DNA from: CALGFH01 sp045807325
Lineage (GTDB): Bacteria > Actinomycetota > CALGFH01
DNA length: 27,441 nucleotides
Direction: 5' to 3'
Assembly: GCA_045807325.1 (NCBI GenBank)
Contig: JBJMHP010000083.1
Coordinates: forward strand, 1 to 27,441
The notes below the pieces were generated by a model, which searched no databases, was not told the DNA's origin, and was given only the letters and a program-made list of their open reading frames with translations. Below, one piece after another: positions 15,100 to 23,393 of the stretch. The translations under genes and the position numbers were made by a program. Position 1 is the stretch's first letter; each line of letters opens with the position of its first letter.

Positions 15100-16125
15100 G
15101 TGGGGCAGGACATGCAGCCGGAGCGGCGGGGGTCGCCCGGCCACGGCCCGAGCGGCCGGGGTCGGCGGGGGCTGCTCCCGGCCGTGAGCGCCGTCGTGCT
15201 GCTGGCGCTGGTCGCCGCGGGCAGCCTGCACGGACCGCTGGGGACCGGTCGCGGCCGGCCCCGGTATCCGGCCGACCTGATCGACAGCCTCCTGCTGCTG
15301 CTGTTCCTGGCCATGGTGGCGGCCGGCGTGCTCGCCGTCTGGTCGCTGTGGCCGGACCGGCACCTGCTTCGGCAGCGGCGTCGGCGGGCGGGCAGCTTCG
15401 GCCTGATCCTGCCCATGGCCGCCGTGGTGGCCCTGTGGCTGCTGCGGGACGTGCTCGGGCTGGGCGGCCGCCAGGAGGACCCGCCGACCAGCACCCTCGC
15501 CCCGCCGAGCACGCTGGAGGTGCCGACCTCGCCGGACACTCCGGGGATGGTGCCCCTGGTCGTGGCCGGGGTCGCCCTGGCCGTCATGGTCGGGATCGCG
15601 GTCGCCCAGCTGGTGGCCGAGCGGCGTCGCCGTGGGCCGCCCCGGAGCCCGGCCGAGCGGCTGGTCGAGCTGCTCGACGACACTCTGGAGGATCTGGAGC
15701 GGGAGCCCGACCCGCGCCGGGCGGTGATCGCGGCCTGGGCCCGGATGGAACGCGGGCTGGCCGCCGCCGGCCTGCCGCGGCACCCGGCCGAGGCCCCCTT
15801 CGAGTACGCCGCCCGGGTCCTGGAGTCGGCCCTGGCCCCGATCCACCGGGGCACCCCCTCGGGGTTCCCCAGACCCCTCCCGACCGACCGGGGCACCCCC
15901 TCGGGGTTCCCCGGACCCCTCCGGTCGGCGTCGGTGCACCGGCTCACTGGGCTGTTCGAGCGGGCCAAGTTCAGCCGGCATCCCGTCGGCCAGGACGACC
16001 GCGACCAGGCCATCGACGCCCTGCGGACCGTCCGCCGGGAGCTGGCCGAGGCCGCCGCCCAGGCCGAGGCGGCCGCCGCGGCGGGTGTCGGCGGGGGAGC
16101 GGCGGGCCGCGGGGCGGGCCGATGA
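15100..16125 (+). CDS. DUF4129-like membrane protein with an in-frame palindromic-repeat insertion
   Basis: This 341-residue protein (GTG at 15100; ATG at 15112 is equally possible) has four hydrophobic segments at about residues 25-45, 62-82, 98-115 and 149-171. A cytosolic C-terminal domain follows with AAWARMERGLAAAGLPRHPAEAPFEYAARVL and then LTGLFERAKFSRHPV, the pattern of DUF4129 domains that accompany MoxR and DUF58 genes and transglutaminase-like proteins. Residues 248-277 interrupt the expected helix pair with two turns of a 14-residue repeat containing RGTPSGFP. This stretch is encoded by the inverted copy of the dispersed DNA repeat and keeps the frame. The gene overlaps the next one (GATGA). 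Its role in this cluster is not established; envelope-protein maturation or complex assembly is inferred from relatives. Confidence 0.8.
   Translation: MGQDMQPERRGSPGHGPSGRGRRGLLPAVSAVVLLALVAAGSLHGPLGTGRGRPRYPADLIDSLLLLLFLAMVAAGVLAVWSLWPDRHLLRQRRRRAGSFGLILPMAAVVALWLLRDVLGLGGRQEDPPTSTLAPPSTLEVPTSPDTPGMVPLVVAGVALAVMVGIAVAQLVAERRRRGPPRSPAERLVELLDDTLEDLEREPDPRRAVIAAWARMERGLAAAGLPRHPAEAPFEYAARVLESALAPIHRGTPSGFPRPLPTDRGTPSGFPGPLRSASVHRLTGLFERAKFSRHPVGQDDRDQAIDALRTVRRELAEAAAQAEAAAAAGVGGGAAGRGAGR
15841..15930. repeat. Inverted dimer (copies D and E) of the palindromic repeat, within a coding sequence
   Basis: Cores at 15845-15880 and 15887-15922 are the reverse complement of copies B and A, with the same 42-bp period and the spacer CGACCG. 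The whole block mirrors 10488-10577 over 90 bp with a single mismatch (A at 15871). It is exactly 30 codons long, contains no stop, and translates to two units based on RGTPSGFPGPLPTD. The block thus stands in a gene in the opposite orientation to the intergenic copies. Confidence 0.9.
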
Positions 16126-16678
16126 GCTGGCCGATCGCCAGGGCGGTCCTGGTGGCGGTGATCGCCACCATCACCCTGGCCGGGGTCGTGCAGCTCGCCC
16201 CGACCCAGCGGCCGCTGGCCATCGGCGTCTACCTGCTGGTCATGGCCGCCGTCGTGGTGCACCTGCTGGTCACCTGGCTGCGGCTCACCTACCCGCCGCC
16301 GCCGGCGTCGCCGTTCGACGCCGCCCTGGCGGCCAGGCCGGCCGCGCCCAGGCCGCCGGCCGAGCTGGACCGGCTGGCCCGGCTGCTCGCCCTGTCCTCG
16401 GCCAGCGCGCTGCACGCCCACACCCGGCTGCGGTCGGAGCTGCGGCCGGTCGCCGCCGACCGGCTGCGCTGGGCCCTGGCCGTGGACCTGGACGCCGACC
16501 CGGCGGCCGCCAGGGCCGCCCTCGGCGAGGCCGGCTGGGCCCTGCTCGCCCGCGACCAGCGCGACCTGCCCTCCCGGGAGGCGCCCGGCCTGCCCCCGGC
16601 CGCCCTGGCCGAGCTGATCGGCAACCTGGAACGCATCGGCGACGGCGACGACGGCCCCGGCCCGCGGGGGGTGCCCCG

Positions 16679-16682
<4 letters not shown>
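16122..16682 (+). CDS. Small membrane protein of the MoxR/DUF58 cluster, unknown function
   Basis: The 186-residue protein begins with two hydrophobic segments (about 5-25 and 32-53) separated by a short turn. A Pro/Ala-rich linker and a soluble, mostly helical C-terminal half (about 78-186) follow. The ATG at 16122 overlaps the DUF4129 gene stop as ATGA. Its own stop overlaps the MoxR start as GTGA, so it is surely cotranslated with its neighbours. The last residues, GPRGVPR, are encoded by a sequence that matches the tail of the dispersed repeat. I recognise no named family. The position suggests an accessory subunit of the MoxR-associated membrane complex. Confidence 0.72.
16665..16682. 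repeat. Tail-only match to the palindromic repeat at the MoxR start
   Basis: GGGGGTGCCCCGGTGA (16667-16682) is identical to the last 14 bp of the repeat core plus the two bases that follow in copy C. The upstream half of the repeat is absent. As in copies B and C, it ends on a GTG start codon with the purine run just upstream. It could be a decayed copy, an empty target site, or chance in GC-rich DNA. Confidence 0.4.
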
Positions 16683-17686
<1,004 letters not shown>

Positions 17687-17695
17687 CGGGCAGCC

Positions 17696-18979
17696 GTGAC
17701 CCGCCGGCCCAGCGCCAGGATCGCCGCCTACGTCGGGGTGGCCGCGCTGGCCCTGCTGGCCGGGCTGGCCCTTGGCCGCCCCGAGCTGGCGGCGGTCGCG
17801 GCCCCGCTGGCCGTGCTGGTGGTGGCCGGCCTGGCCGGCGTCCGCGACCCCGAGCTGGCCGCCGAGGTCACCGTCGACCGGGAACGGGCCCTGGTCGACG
17901 ACCAGGTCACCCTCGAGCTGACACTCCGGTCGGCGGACCCGGTGGAGCGCCTGGAGGTGCTGGTGGTCGTCCCCCCGGGCATGGAGGGGCCGGACGGGGC
18001 GGCCGGAGGCTGGGCGGTGGCGGTGCGCCTGGCCGCCGGGGAGGAGCGGACCCTGGCCGTCCCGCTCACCTGCCGCCGCTGGGGCGCCTACCGGCTCGGC
18101 CAGGTCCACCTGCGGGCCCACGACCGGTTCCGGCTGTTCACCTGGGAGCGGCAGCTGGACGGCCAGGCCGTCCTCAAGGTGTTCCCCGTCCCCGACGCCC
18201 TGCGGGCCCTGGTCCGCCCCTTCGAGACCCAGGTCTCCACCGGCAGCCACGTGGCCGCCCAGCGAGGCGACGGCATCGAGTTCGCCGACCTGCGCCCGTT
18301 CCTGCCCGGCGACCGGCCCCGCTCCATCAACTGGCGGGCCACCGCCCGCCGCGGCGACCTCATGGTCAACCAGCGCCACCCCGAGCGGGCCACCGAGGTG
18401 GTCCTGTTCCTGGACAGCTTCCTGGACGTCCGCGGCCCCACCGGCAGCACCCTGGACCGGGCCGTGGGCGCCGCCGCCTCGCTGGCCGCGGCCTACCTGC
18501 GCCAGCGGGACCGGGTGGGGCTGGTCAGCTTCGGCGGGTTCGTGCAGTGGCTCCAGCCCGGCGGCGGCCAGGCCGCCCTCTACCGGCTGCTCGACACCCT
18601 GATGGAGACCCAGGTGTTCGCCACCGCGGCCTGGAAGGGGATCCGGCACCTGCCGTCGCAGACCCTGCCGGCCAAGGCCCTGATCGTCGCCCTGACCCCG
18701 CTGGTCGACGAGCGCGGGGTGGCCGCCCTGTTCGACCTGCTGGCCCGGGGCTACGACCTGGCCGTGGTCGACATCTCTCCCCTGACCCATGCCGGCCGGG
18801 CCACCGGCGAGTGGGACGAGCTGGCCCGGCGCCTGTGGGCCCTGGAGCGCGAGACCCTGCGCCACCGCTACCAGCGCCTGGGCGCGGCCGTGGTCGAGTG
18901 GCGCGACGCCATGCACCTCCAGCAGGTGCTCCTGGAGGTGGAGGCATGCCGGCGCCGCGCCGGGCTCGCACCCGGCTAG
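17696..18979 (+). CDS. DUF58 domain protein (vWA-like), membrane-anchored partner of MoxR
   Basis: This 427-residue protein has two close N-terminal hydrophobic segments (about 8-26 and 30-49). A beta-rich region (about 55-170) with RRWGAYRLGQVHLRAHDRF follows. The DUF58 signature RPFLPGDRPRSINWRATARR comes next and then a vWA-like part with VVLFLDSFLDVRG, a position where metal-binding residues of vWA domains occur. The protein pairs with MoxR in many bacteria, and the two probably work as ATPase and binding partner at the membrane. The GTG start at 17696 lies 9 bp after the MoxR stop. The 3' end overlaps the next gene by 34 bp. Confidence 0.93.
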   Translation: MTRRPSARIAAYVGVAALALLAGLALGRPELAAVAAPLAVLVVAGLAGVRDPELAAEVTVDRERALVDDQVTLELTLRSADPVERLEVLVVVPPGMEGPDGAAGGWAVAVRLAAGEERTLAVPLTCRRWGAYRLGQVHLRAHDRFRLFTWERQLDGQAVLKVFPVPDALRALVRPFETQVSTGSHVAAQRGDGIEFADLRPFLPGDRPRSINWRATARRGDLMVNQRHPERATEVVLFLDSFLDVRGPTGSTLDRAVGAAASLAAAYLRQRDRVGLVSFGGFVQWLQPGGGQAALYRLLDTLMETQVFATAAWKGIRHLPSQTLPAKALIVALTPLVDERGVAALFDLLARGYDLAVVDISPLTHAGRATGEWDELARRLWALERETLRHRYQRLGAAVVEWRDAMHLQQVLLEVEACRRRAGLAPG

Positions 18980-19497
18980 CCTGCGGCCTGGCCGCCACCG
19001 CGGTCGCGGCCGTGCTCGCCCTGGCCCCCCTGGCCTCGGTCGAGGGGCCGCTGCGCCAGGCCCTGGCCTGGCTGGCCGCGGCCGGCCTGCTGCTGGCCGC
19101 CGGGGCCGCCCTGCGCCAGACCTCGCTGGTCGCCCCGGCCCTGCTCGTGCTGCTGGCCGAGTACACGGTGGCCCTGGTCCGCCAGGGCGACCGCGTCCAC
19201 GCCGCCGCCCCCCTGGTCGGGGCCGGCCTGCTGCTGTACGCCGAGCTGGCCAGCTGGGCCAGGGAGGCCCGCCCCCGGGTCCGCGACGAACGCCCGGTGC
19301 TGGCCGCCAGGGCGACCGTGGTCGCGGCCAGCACCGTGGCCGCCCTCGCCCTCGGGGTGCTGGTCCTGCTGGCCGCGGCCGTCCCGGCCGGCGGCGGCCT
19401 GGCCCGCCTGGCCGTGGGCGTGGTCGCCGCCACCGCCACCCTGGCCCTGGTGGCCGTGGTCGCCCGCCCGACCTCGACCCGCGTCCGGCGAGGCTGA
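18946..19497 (+). CDS. Small polytopic membrane protein, unknown function
   Basis: The 183-residue protein is hydrophobic along most of its length, with about five likely transmembrane segments, the last two near residues 120-145 and 152-172. The ATG at 18946 has GGAGGTGGAGG just upstream, inside the DUF58 gene, and the overlap of 34 bp with that gene indicates coupling. It takes the place where a transglutaminase-like membrane protein often sits in MoxR/DUF58 clusters, but it is far too short and has no catalytic Cys-His-Asp set. No family is recognised. Codon usage is like that of its neighbours, and its alignment with the operon makes it a real gene. Confidence 0.75.
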   Translation: MPAPRRARTRLACGLAATAVAAVLALAPLASVEGPLRQALAWLAAAGLLLAAGAALRQTSLVAPALLVLLAEYTVALVRQGDRVHAAAPLVGAGLLLYAELASWAREARPRVRDERPVLAARATVVAASTVAALALGVLVLLAAAVPAGGGLARLAVGVVAATATLALVAVVARPTSTRVRRG

Positions 19498-19501
19498 GGC
19501 G

Positions 19502-19819
19502 TCAGGCGGCCCGGTCGGGGCGGTCGCGGGTCGGGGGGCCGCCGGGCGGGCGCCGGTCGGCGCCGGGCAGGCGGGCCTGGGCCTGGTCCTTGAGGTTCGA
19601 GGCCCGCTCACGCAGCCAGGCCAGGGCCCGCTGGGCCCACTGGAACTCGGCCGACAGCACGACCAGGCCGAGGAGGATGACGGCGATCCCGGGGCCGGGC
19701 AGCACCAGCATGGCGGCCCCGGCGACCAACAGGGTCATCCCGACCAGGAACACCCCGCCGCGCCGGACCGCCCGGGCCAGCACCTGCAGCAACGGTTCCA
19801 CCCGGGCCCACACCCCCAT
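19502..19819 (-). CDS. PGPGW-type small membrane protein (TIGR02611-like)
   Basis: The 105-residue protein shows VLPGPGIAVILLGLVVLSAEF, the core of the PGPGW transmembrane family, here with Ile in place of the final Trp. Two hydrophobic segments (about 22-42 and 43-60) are followed by an amphipathic, charged stretch WAQRALAWLRERASNLKD. A basic tail completes it. Family members are common in actinobacteria and their function is unknown. The ATG at 19819 is the only good start. The gene converges with the block-5 operon, only 4 bp from its end, and is divergent from the CoA ligase operon. Confidence 0.82.
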   Translation of the reverse strand: MGVWARVEPLLQVLARAVRRGGVFLVGMTLLVAGAAMLVLPGPGIAVILLGLVVLSAEFQWAQRALAWLRERASNLKDQAQARLPGADRRPPGGPPTRDRPDRAA

Positions 19820-19907
19820 TCGCCGTCCCGGTCAAGGGTACCAGGGGGGTGGCTCAAGCCCGGGTAAAGGCCCGCCGGGGGTGCCGCCGCCGATCGGGTT
19901 CCCGGTA

Positions 19908-19919
19908 TGCTCCGGAGCA
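19908..19919. promoter_or_regulatory. Perfect palindrome overlapping a -10-like box upstream of the CoA ligase operon
   Basis: TGCTCCGGAGCA is a 12-bp perfect palindrome, 41-52 bp before the ATG at 19960. It overlaps TATGCT (19906-19911), a reasonable -10 hexamer. The position suits a repressor-type operator in the 140-bp divergent gap with the PGPGW gene. GGAGGAGG at 19945-19952 is the ribosome-binding site of the ligase gene. Confidence 0.4.
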
Positions 19920-19959
19920 GCCAGGCTCGACCTCGCGACGAAGCGGAGGAGGCCGGAAC

Positions 19960-21303
19960 ATGGCTGCCGGGGAGTACTGGAACCCCAAGACCGAGACCCT
20001 GGGGCGCGACGAGCTGACCGCCCTGCAGCTGGCCAAGCTGCGCCGGCTGTGCGAGTGGGCCGCCGCCCGCAGCCCCTTCTACCAGCGGTCCTTCCGGGAG
20101 GCGGGGTTCGACCCCGGCCAGCTCAGGACCCTGGACGACCTGCGCCGGCTGCCCATGCTGACCCGGGAGGAGTGGATGGCCTCCCAGGGCGAGCTGCCGC
20201 CGTTCGGGCGGCTGCCGGTGGCCGGCAGGGAGGCGGCCATCCGCTGGCACACCACCTCGGGCACCACCGGCCGTGAGCCCATCCGGGTCCTGGACAGCGC
20301 CAAGGACTGGGCCTGGCAGGCCGAGATGTGGTGCTACGGCCTGTGGGGGTTCGGGGTCCGGCCGGCGGACACCGCCTATGTGGCCTTCGGCTACGGCTCG
20401 TTCATCGGCTTCTGGGGGCTGCACTACGGCATGGAGAAGATGGGCGTGCTGAACGTCCCCGGCGGCGCCCAGACCACCGAGGGCCGGGTCAGGCAGCTGG
20501 TCGACTTCGGGGCCACGGTGGTCGCCTCCACCCCCACCTACGCCCTGCGCCTGGCCCAGGAGGCCGAGCGGCTCGGCGTCGACCTGGCCGCCAGCCCCGT
20601 CCAGCGGCTGATCCTGTCCGGCGAGCCGGCCGGGTCCATCCCCCAGACCAAGGCCCTGATCGAGCGGCTCTGGGGGGCCAGGGCGGGCGACACCGCCGGC
20701 ATGACCGAGATCGGCACCATCATGATCTTCGAGTGCAGCCACCAGCCGGGCGGCACCCACATCATCGAGGACCACTACATCGAGGAGGTCGTCGACCCGG
20801 CCAGCGGCGAGCCCGTCGGCTACGGCGAGGCGGGGGAGCGGGTGGTGACCTCCTTCGGCCGCGGCATCATCCCGCTGGTCCGCTACCGCACCGCCGACCT
20901 GGTCACCAGGGTCCCGGCCTCCCGCTGCAGCTGCGGGCGCGGCTTCGACCTGTACGAGGGCGGCATCCTCGGCCGGGTCGACGACATGAAGCTGGTCAGG
21001 GGCACCAACGTCTACCCGCGGGCCGTCGAGGGGATCGTCCGCGAGTTCCCGGGCGTGGAGGAGTTCCAGCTCCTGCTGACCCGCGAGGGCCACTTCGACC
21101 GGATCGCGCTGCGCGTCGAGCCCGCCCCCGACGTCTCCGACGAGGCCTGGGCCGACATGGCCGACCGGCTGGCCAAGGCCCTGGCCGAGGCCCACGAGGG
21201 GCTGCGCTTCGAGGTCGAGCGGGCCGCTCCCGGGGAGCTGCCCCGCTTCGAGCTCAAGGCCCGGCGGACCGTCGACCGGCGCGACACCCCGATCGGAGGC
21301 TGA
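19960..21303 (+). CDS. PaaK-like aryl/acyl-CoA ligase (phenylacetate-CoA ligase family)
   Basis: This 447-residue protein belongs to the phenylacetate-CoA ligase group of the AMP-forming enzymes. It has the N-terminal family pattern around LCEWAAARSPFYQRSFREAG, the P-loop-like TTSGTTG (98-104), GDTAGMTEIG, the RYRTADL motif and GRVDDMKLVRGTNVYP in the C-terminal domain. Such enzymes use ATP to join CoA to phenylacetate or a similar acid. The residue pattern does not fix the acid. The ATG at 19960 is chosen because GGAGGAGG lies 7 nt upstream and the residues before it look non-coding. The TGA is followed by CC and the ATG of a 68-codon gene. It is the first gene of a five-gene operon whose products together handle 2-oxo acids and an activated acid. 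Confidence 0.92.
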   Translation: MAAGEYWNPKTETLGRDELTALQLAKLRRLCEWAAARSPFYQRSFREAGFDPGQLRTLDDLRRLPMLTREEWMASQGELPPFGRLPVAGREAAIRWHTTSGTTGREPIRVLDSAKDWAWQAEMWCYGLWGFGVRPADTAYVAFGYGSFIGFWGLHYGMEKMGVLNVPGGAQTTEGRVRQLVDFGATVVASTPTYALRLAQEAERLGVDLAASPVQRLILSGEPAGSIPQTKALIERLWGARAGDTAGMTEIGTIMIFECSHQPGGTHIIEDHYIEEVVDPASGEPVGYGEAGERVVTSFGRGIIPLVRYRTADLVTRVPASRCSCGRGFDLYEGGILGRVDDMKLVRGTNVYPRAVEGIVREFPGVEEFQLLLTREGHFDRIALRVEPAPDVSDEAWADMADRLAKALAEAHEGLRFEVERAAPGELPRFELKARRTVDRRDTPIGG

Positions 21304-21305
21304 CC

Positions 21306-21512
21306 ATGCCCACCACCGACCTGCTCGGCCGGCCCACCACCGAGGTCGAGGACGAGCTGCTGGAGCTGTACGGCCGCTGCAAGGCCCTGCTGGGCCGCGA
21401 CGACCTGGCCCCCTGTGTCCGGGCCGGGGCCCGGGTGGCCACCGTGGGACTCTGGAACGCCGTCAACGACCTCGCCCTCACCTCCGAGCAGCTGCTCGAC
21501 CTGGGCGCCTGA
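21306..21512 (+). CDS. Small protein (68 residues), unknown function
   Basis: The short gene fits between the ligase and the decarboxylase genes with only 2 bp at each side, in both cases as TGA-CC-ATG. The product is acidic and likely helical, with the segment EVEDELLELYGRCKALLGR followed by a turn and a second helix pair ending in LTSEQLLDLGA. It has two cysteines (in GRCKAL and PCVRAG) and no membrane segment. Codon usage matches the neighbours and the frame is kept by exact junctions, which supports a real gene. No family is recognised. A role as a structural or regulatory subunit of the neighbouring ligase or decarboxylase is possible. Confidence 0.72.
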   Translation: MPTTDLLGRPTTEVEDELLELYGRCKALLGRDDLAPCVRAGARVATVGLWNAVNDLALTSEQLLDLGA

Positions 21513-21514
21513 CC

Positions 21515-22033
21515 ATGCCCGTCTCCGAGCGCCACTCCAAGCTGGTCTACGACGCCCTGGCCGCGGCCGGGGTCGAGGTCGTCTCGGCCCTGCCCGAGAC
21601 CTGGCTGGTCCACCTCATCCGCCTTGCCGAGGACGACCCCGGCATGATCCTGGTCCGCCTGGCCAAGGAGGAGGAGGGGGTCGGCATCTCGGCCGGGGCC
21701 CATCTGGCCGGGCGCCGGTCGGCCATGCTGCTCCAGAACCACGGCCTGCTCCAGTCGGTCAACGGCATCGTCTCGCTGACCCAGCTGTACAAGATCCCGC
21801 TGCTGCTGCTGATCAGCGACCGCGGCCACCTGGGCGAGCCCGACCCCTGGCAGACCGAGGGCGGCAAGACGACCCGGCCGATCCTGGACGCCCTGGGGAT
21901 CGTCACCGACGAGCTGCGCGACCCGGCCACCGTCCAGCTCCAGGTGGCCAGGGCCATGACCCTGGCCCAGGCGTCGCTGTCGCCGGTGGCCCTGCTGCTC
22001 ACCCGCGACCTGATGTGGGAGGCCCTTGCCTGA
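21515..22033 (+). CDS. ThDP-dependent decarboxylase alpha subunit (sulfopyruvate/phosphonopyruvate decarboxylase type)
   Basis: The 172-residue protein is the pyrimidine-binding half of a split thiamin-diphosphate enzyme. It contains LAKEEEGVGISAGAHLAG, with the expected catalytic glutamate in the EEE run, then MLLQNHGLLQSVNGIVSL and YKIPLLLLISDRGHLGEPD. This order is that of ComD and of the first half of phosphonopyruvate decarboxylase. The partner half follows directly with an ATGA overlap (22031-22035: TGATG). Known relatives convert sulfopyruvate to sulfoacetaldehyde or phosphonopyruvate to phosphonoacetaldehyde. No PEP mutase or coenzyme M biosynthesis gene is in the window, so another 2-oxo acid may be the substrate. 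Confidence 0.87.
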   Translation: MPVSERHSKLVYDALAAAGVEVVSALPETWLVHLIRLAEDDPGMILVRLAKEEEGVGISAGAHLAGRRSAMLLQNHGLLQSVNGIVSLTQLYKIPLLLLISDRGHLGEPDPWQTEGGKTTRPILDALGIVTDELRDPATVQLQVARAMTLAQASLSPVALLLTRDLMWEALA

Positions 22034-22623
22034 TGGAGCGGATCCGCTGCCTGGAGGCGATCTACGACGAGCTGGCCGACTGCGCGGTCGTCACCATCAT
22101 GGGGGCGGTCGCGGTCGAGCTGTACTCACTTGGCCACCGGCCCAACTTCTTCTACCTGGAGCACGCCATGGGGCTGGCCTCGTCGATGGGCCTGGGCATC
22201 GCCCTGTCCCAGCCCGAGCGCAAGGTGGTCGTGCTCGACGGCGACGGGTCGGTGCTGATGAACCTGGGCGGGCTGACCACCCTGGCCCGGTATGCCCCCG
22301 GGAACCTCACCCACATCATCTTCGACAACCAGAGCCTGCTCAGCGTGGGCGGGTTCCCGACGGCCACCGCCACCGGCTCGGACCTGGCCGGCATCGCCCG
22401 GGCGGCCGGCATCGCCAACGCCCGGACCCTGACCGACCTGGAGGCGTTCACGGCGGCCGCCGTCGAGGCCATCCGCGGCCCCGAGCTGGCCTGCCTGGTC
22501 GCCAAGGTCGAGCCGGTCGGGCCCAAGAGCTTCCACATGGACCTGCACATGCTCGAGAACCGCTTCGAGTTCCAGCGCGCCCTGCGACCCGACCCCGCCG
22601 ACCCCCAAGGAGCCCCCTCGTGA
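22033..22623 (+). CDS. ThDP-dependent decarboxylase beta subunit (sulfopyruvate decarboxylase type)
   Basis: The 196-residue protein is the diphosphate-binding half. It shows MGLASSMGLGIALSQPERKVVV, then LDGDGSVLMNLGGL, with the GDG that begins the ThDP/Mg2+ motif, and IIFDNQSLLSVGGFPT, with the Asn that completes it. The order and spacing match ComE and the second half of phosphonopyruvate decarboxylase. With the alpha subunit it should form the active enzyme in the cytosol, removing CO2 from a 2-oxo acid to give an aldehyde. The start ATG shares an A with the alpha stop. Its own stop overlaps the GTG of the cyclase gene as GTGA (22620-22623), so the three are coupled. Confidence 0.88.
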   Translation: MERIRCLEAIYDELADCAVVTIMGAVAVELYSLGHRPNFFYLEHAMGLASSMGLGIALSQPERKVVVLDGDGSVLMNLGGLTTLARYAPGNLTHIIFDNQSLLSVGGFPTATATGSDLAGIARAAGIANARTLTDLEAFTAAAVEAIRGPELACLVAKVEPVGPKSFHMDLHMLENRFEFQRALRPDPADPQGAPS

Positions 22624-23393
22624 CCGACGCCGTCCAGACCCTGGCCGCCGCCCTCGCCTCCGGGCAGGTCGAGGTGGTCGACCTGACCCAGCCGCTGTCG
22701 GAGCAGACCCCGACCCTGCCGCTGCCCGAGCCGTTCGCCAACACGCCCAAGTTCCGGCTGCGGGAGCTGTCCCGCTTCGACGAGCGCGGCCCCGCCTGGT
22801 ACTGGAACGCCCTGGAGGGGGGCGAGCACACGGGTACCCACTTCGACGCCCCCATCCACTGGGCCACCGGCAAGGACCAGGACGACGTCAGCCAGGTCCC
22901 GCCGTCCCGGCTGATCGGCCCGGCGGTGGTCATCGACCACGCCGACCGGGCCGCCGCCGACCCCGACCACCTCCTCACGGTCGAGGACGTGGAGGCGTTC
23001 GAGGCCGACCACGGCCCCCTGCCCGAGGGCGGCTGGCTGCTGTACCGCACCGGCTGGGACGCCAGGGCCGACGACGAGGCCGCCTTCCTCAACGCCGACG
23101 ACACCGGCCCCCACACCCCCGGCATCGACGTCGCCTGCGCCCGCTGGCTGGCCGACCGCCCCATCCTGGGCATCGGCGTGGAGACCGTCGGCATCGACGC
23201 CGGCGCCGCCCACAGCTTCGACCCCCCCTTCCCCCTCCACAACTTCCTGCTCGGCGCCGGCAGGTACGGCCTCACCCAGCTGGCCAACCTCGACCGCCTC
23301 CCACCCACCGGGGCTCTGGTGATCGCCGCCCCCCTCAAGATCGTCGGCGGCTCCGGCAGCCCCACCCGCGTCCTGGCCCTGGTCCCCCGCTAA
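22620..23393 (+). CDS. Cyclase/kynurenine formamidase-like metal-dependent hydrolase
   Basis: The 257-residue protein belongs to the cyclase family (PF04199). VVDLTQPLSEQTPTLP marks the start and the metal-binding HTGTHFDAPIHW motif lies at residues 70-81, with His70, His74, Asp76 and His80. TGWDARADDEAAF and GIGVETVGIDAG follow, and HNFLL near the end contributes to the active site in relatives. Members open or close lactam, amide and ester bonds, such as formylkynurenine hydrolysis. The GTG at 22620 overlaps the beta-subunit stop. The TAA overlaps the stop of the VOC gene on the other strand (23390-23393), leaving no space for a terminator. It could act on the product or substrate of the neighbouring CoA ligase and decarboxylase, which is inference. 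Confidence 0.87.
   Translation: MTDAVQTLAAALASGQVEVVDLTQPLSEQTPTLPLPEPFANTPKFRLRELSRFDERGPAWYWNALEGGEHTGTHFDAPIHWATGKDQDDVSQVPPSRLIGPAVVIDHADRAAADPDHLLTVEDVEAFEADHGPLPEGGWLLYRTGWDARADDEAAFLNADDTGPHTPGIDVACARWLADRPILGIGVETVGIDAGAAHSFDPPFPLHNFLLGAGRYGLTQLANLDRLPPTGALVIAAPLKIVGGSGSPTRVLALVPR

Noticed and set aside
10488..15930. A transposon bounded by the inverted repeat dimers
   Set aside because: The segment between them holds ordinary operon genes with native codon usage and no transposase or integrase. The inverted copies are better explained as separate copies of a small repeat.
21515..22623. A phosphonate biosynthesis or coenzyme M locus
   Set aside because: The decarboxylase subunits fit those families, but no PEP mutase, aminotransferase partner (AepZ-like) or Com genes are adjacent. 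I kept only the family-level call.
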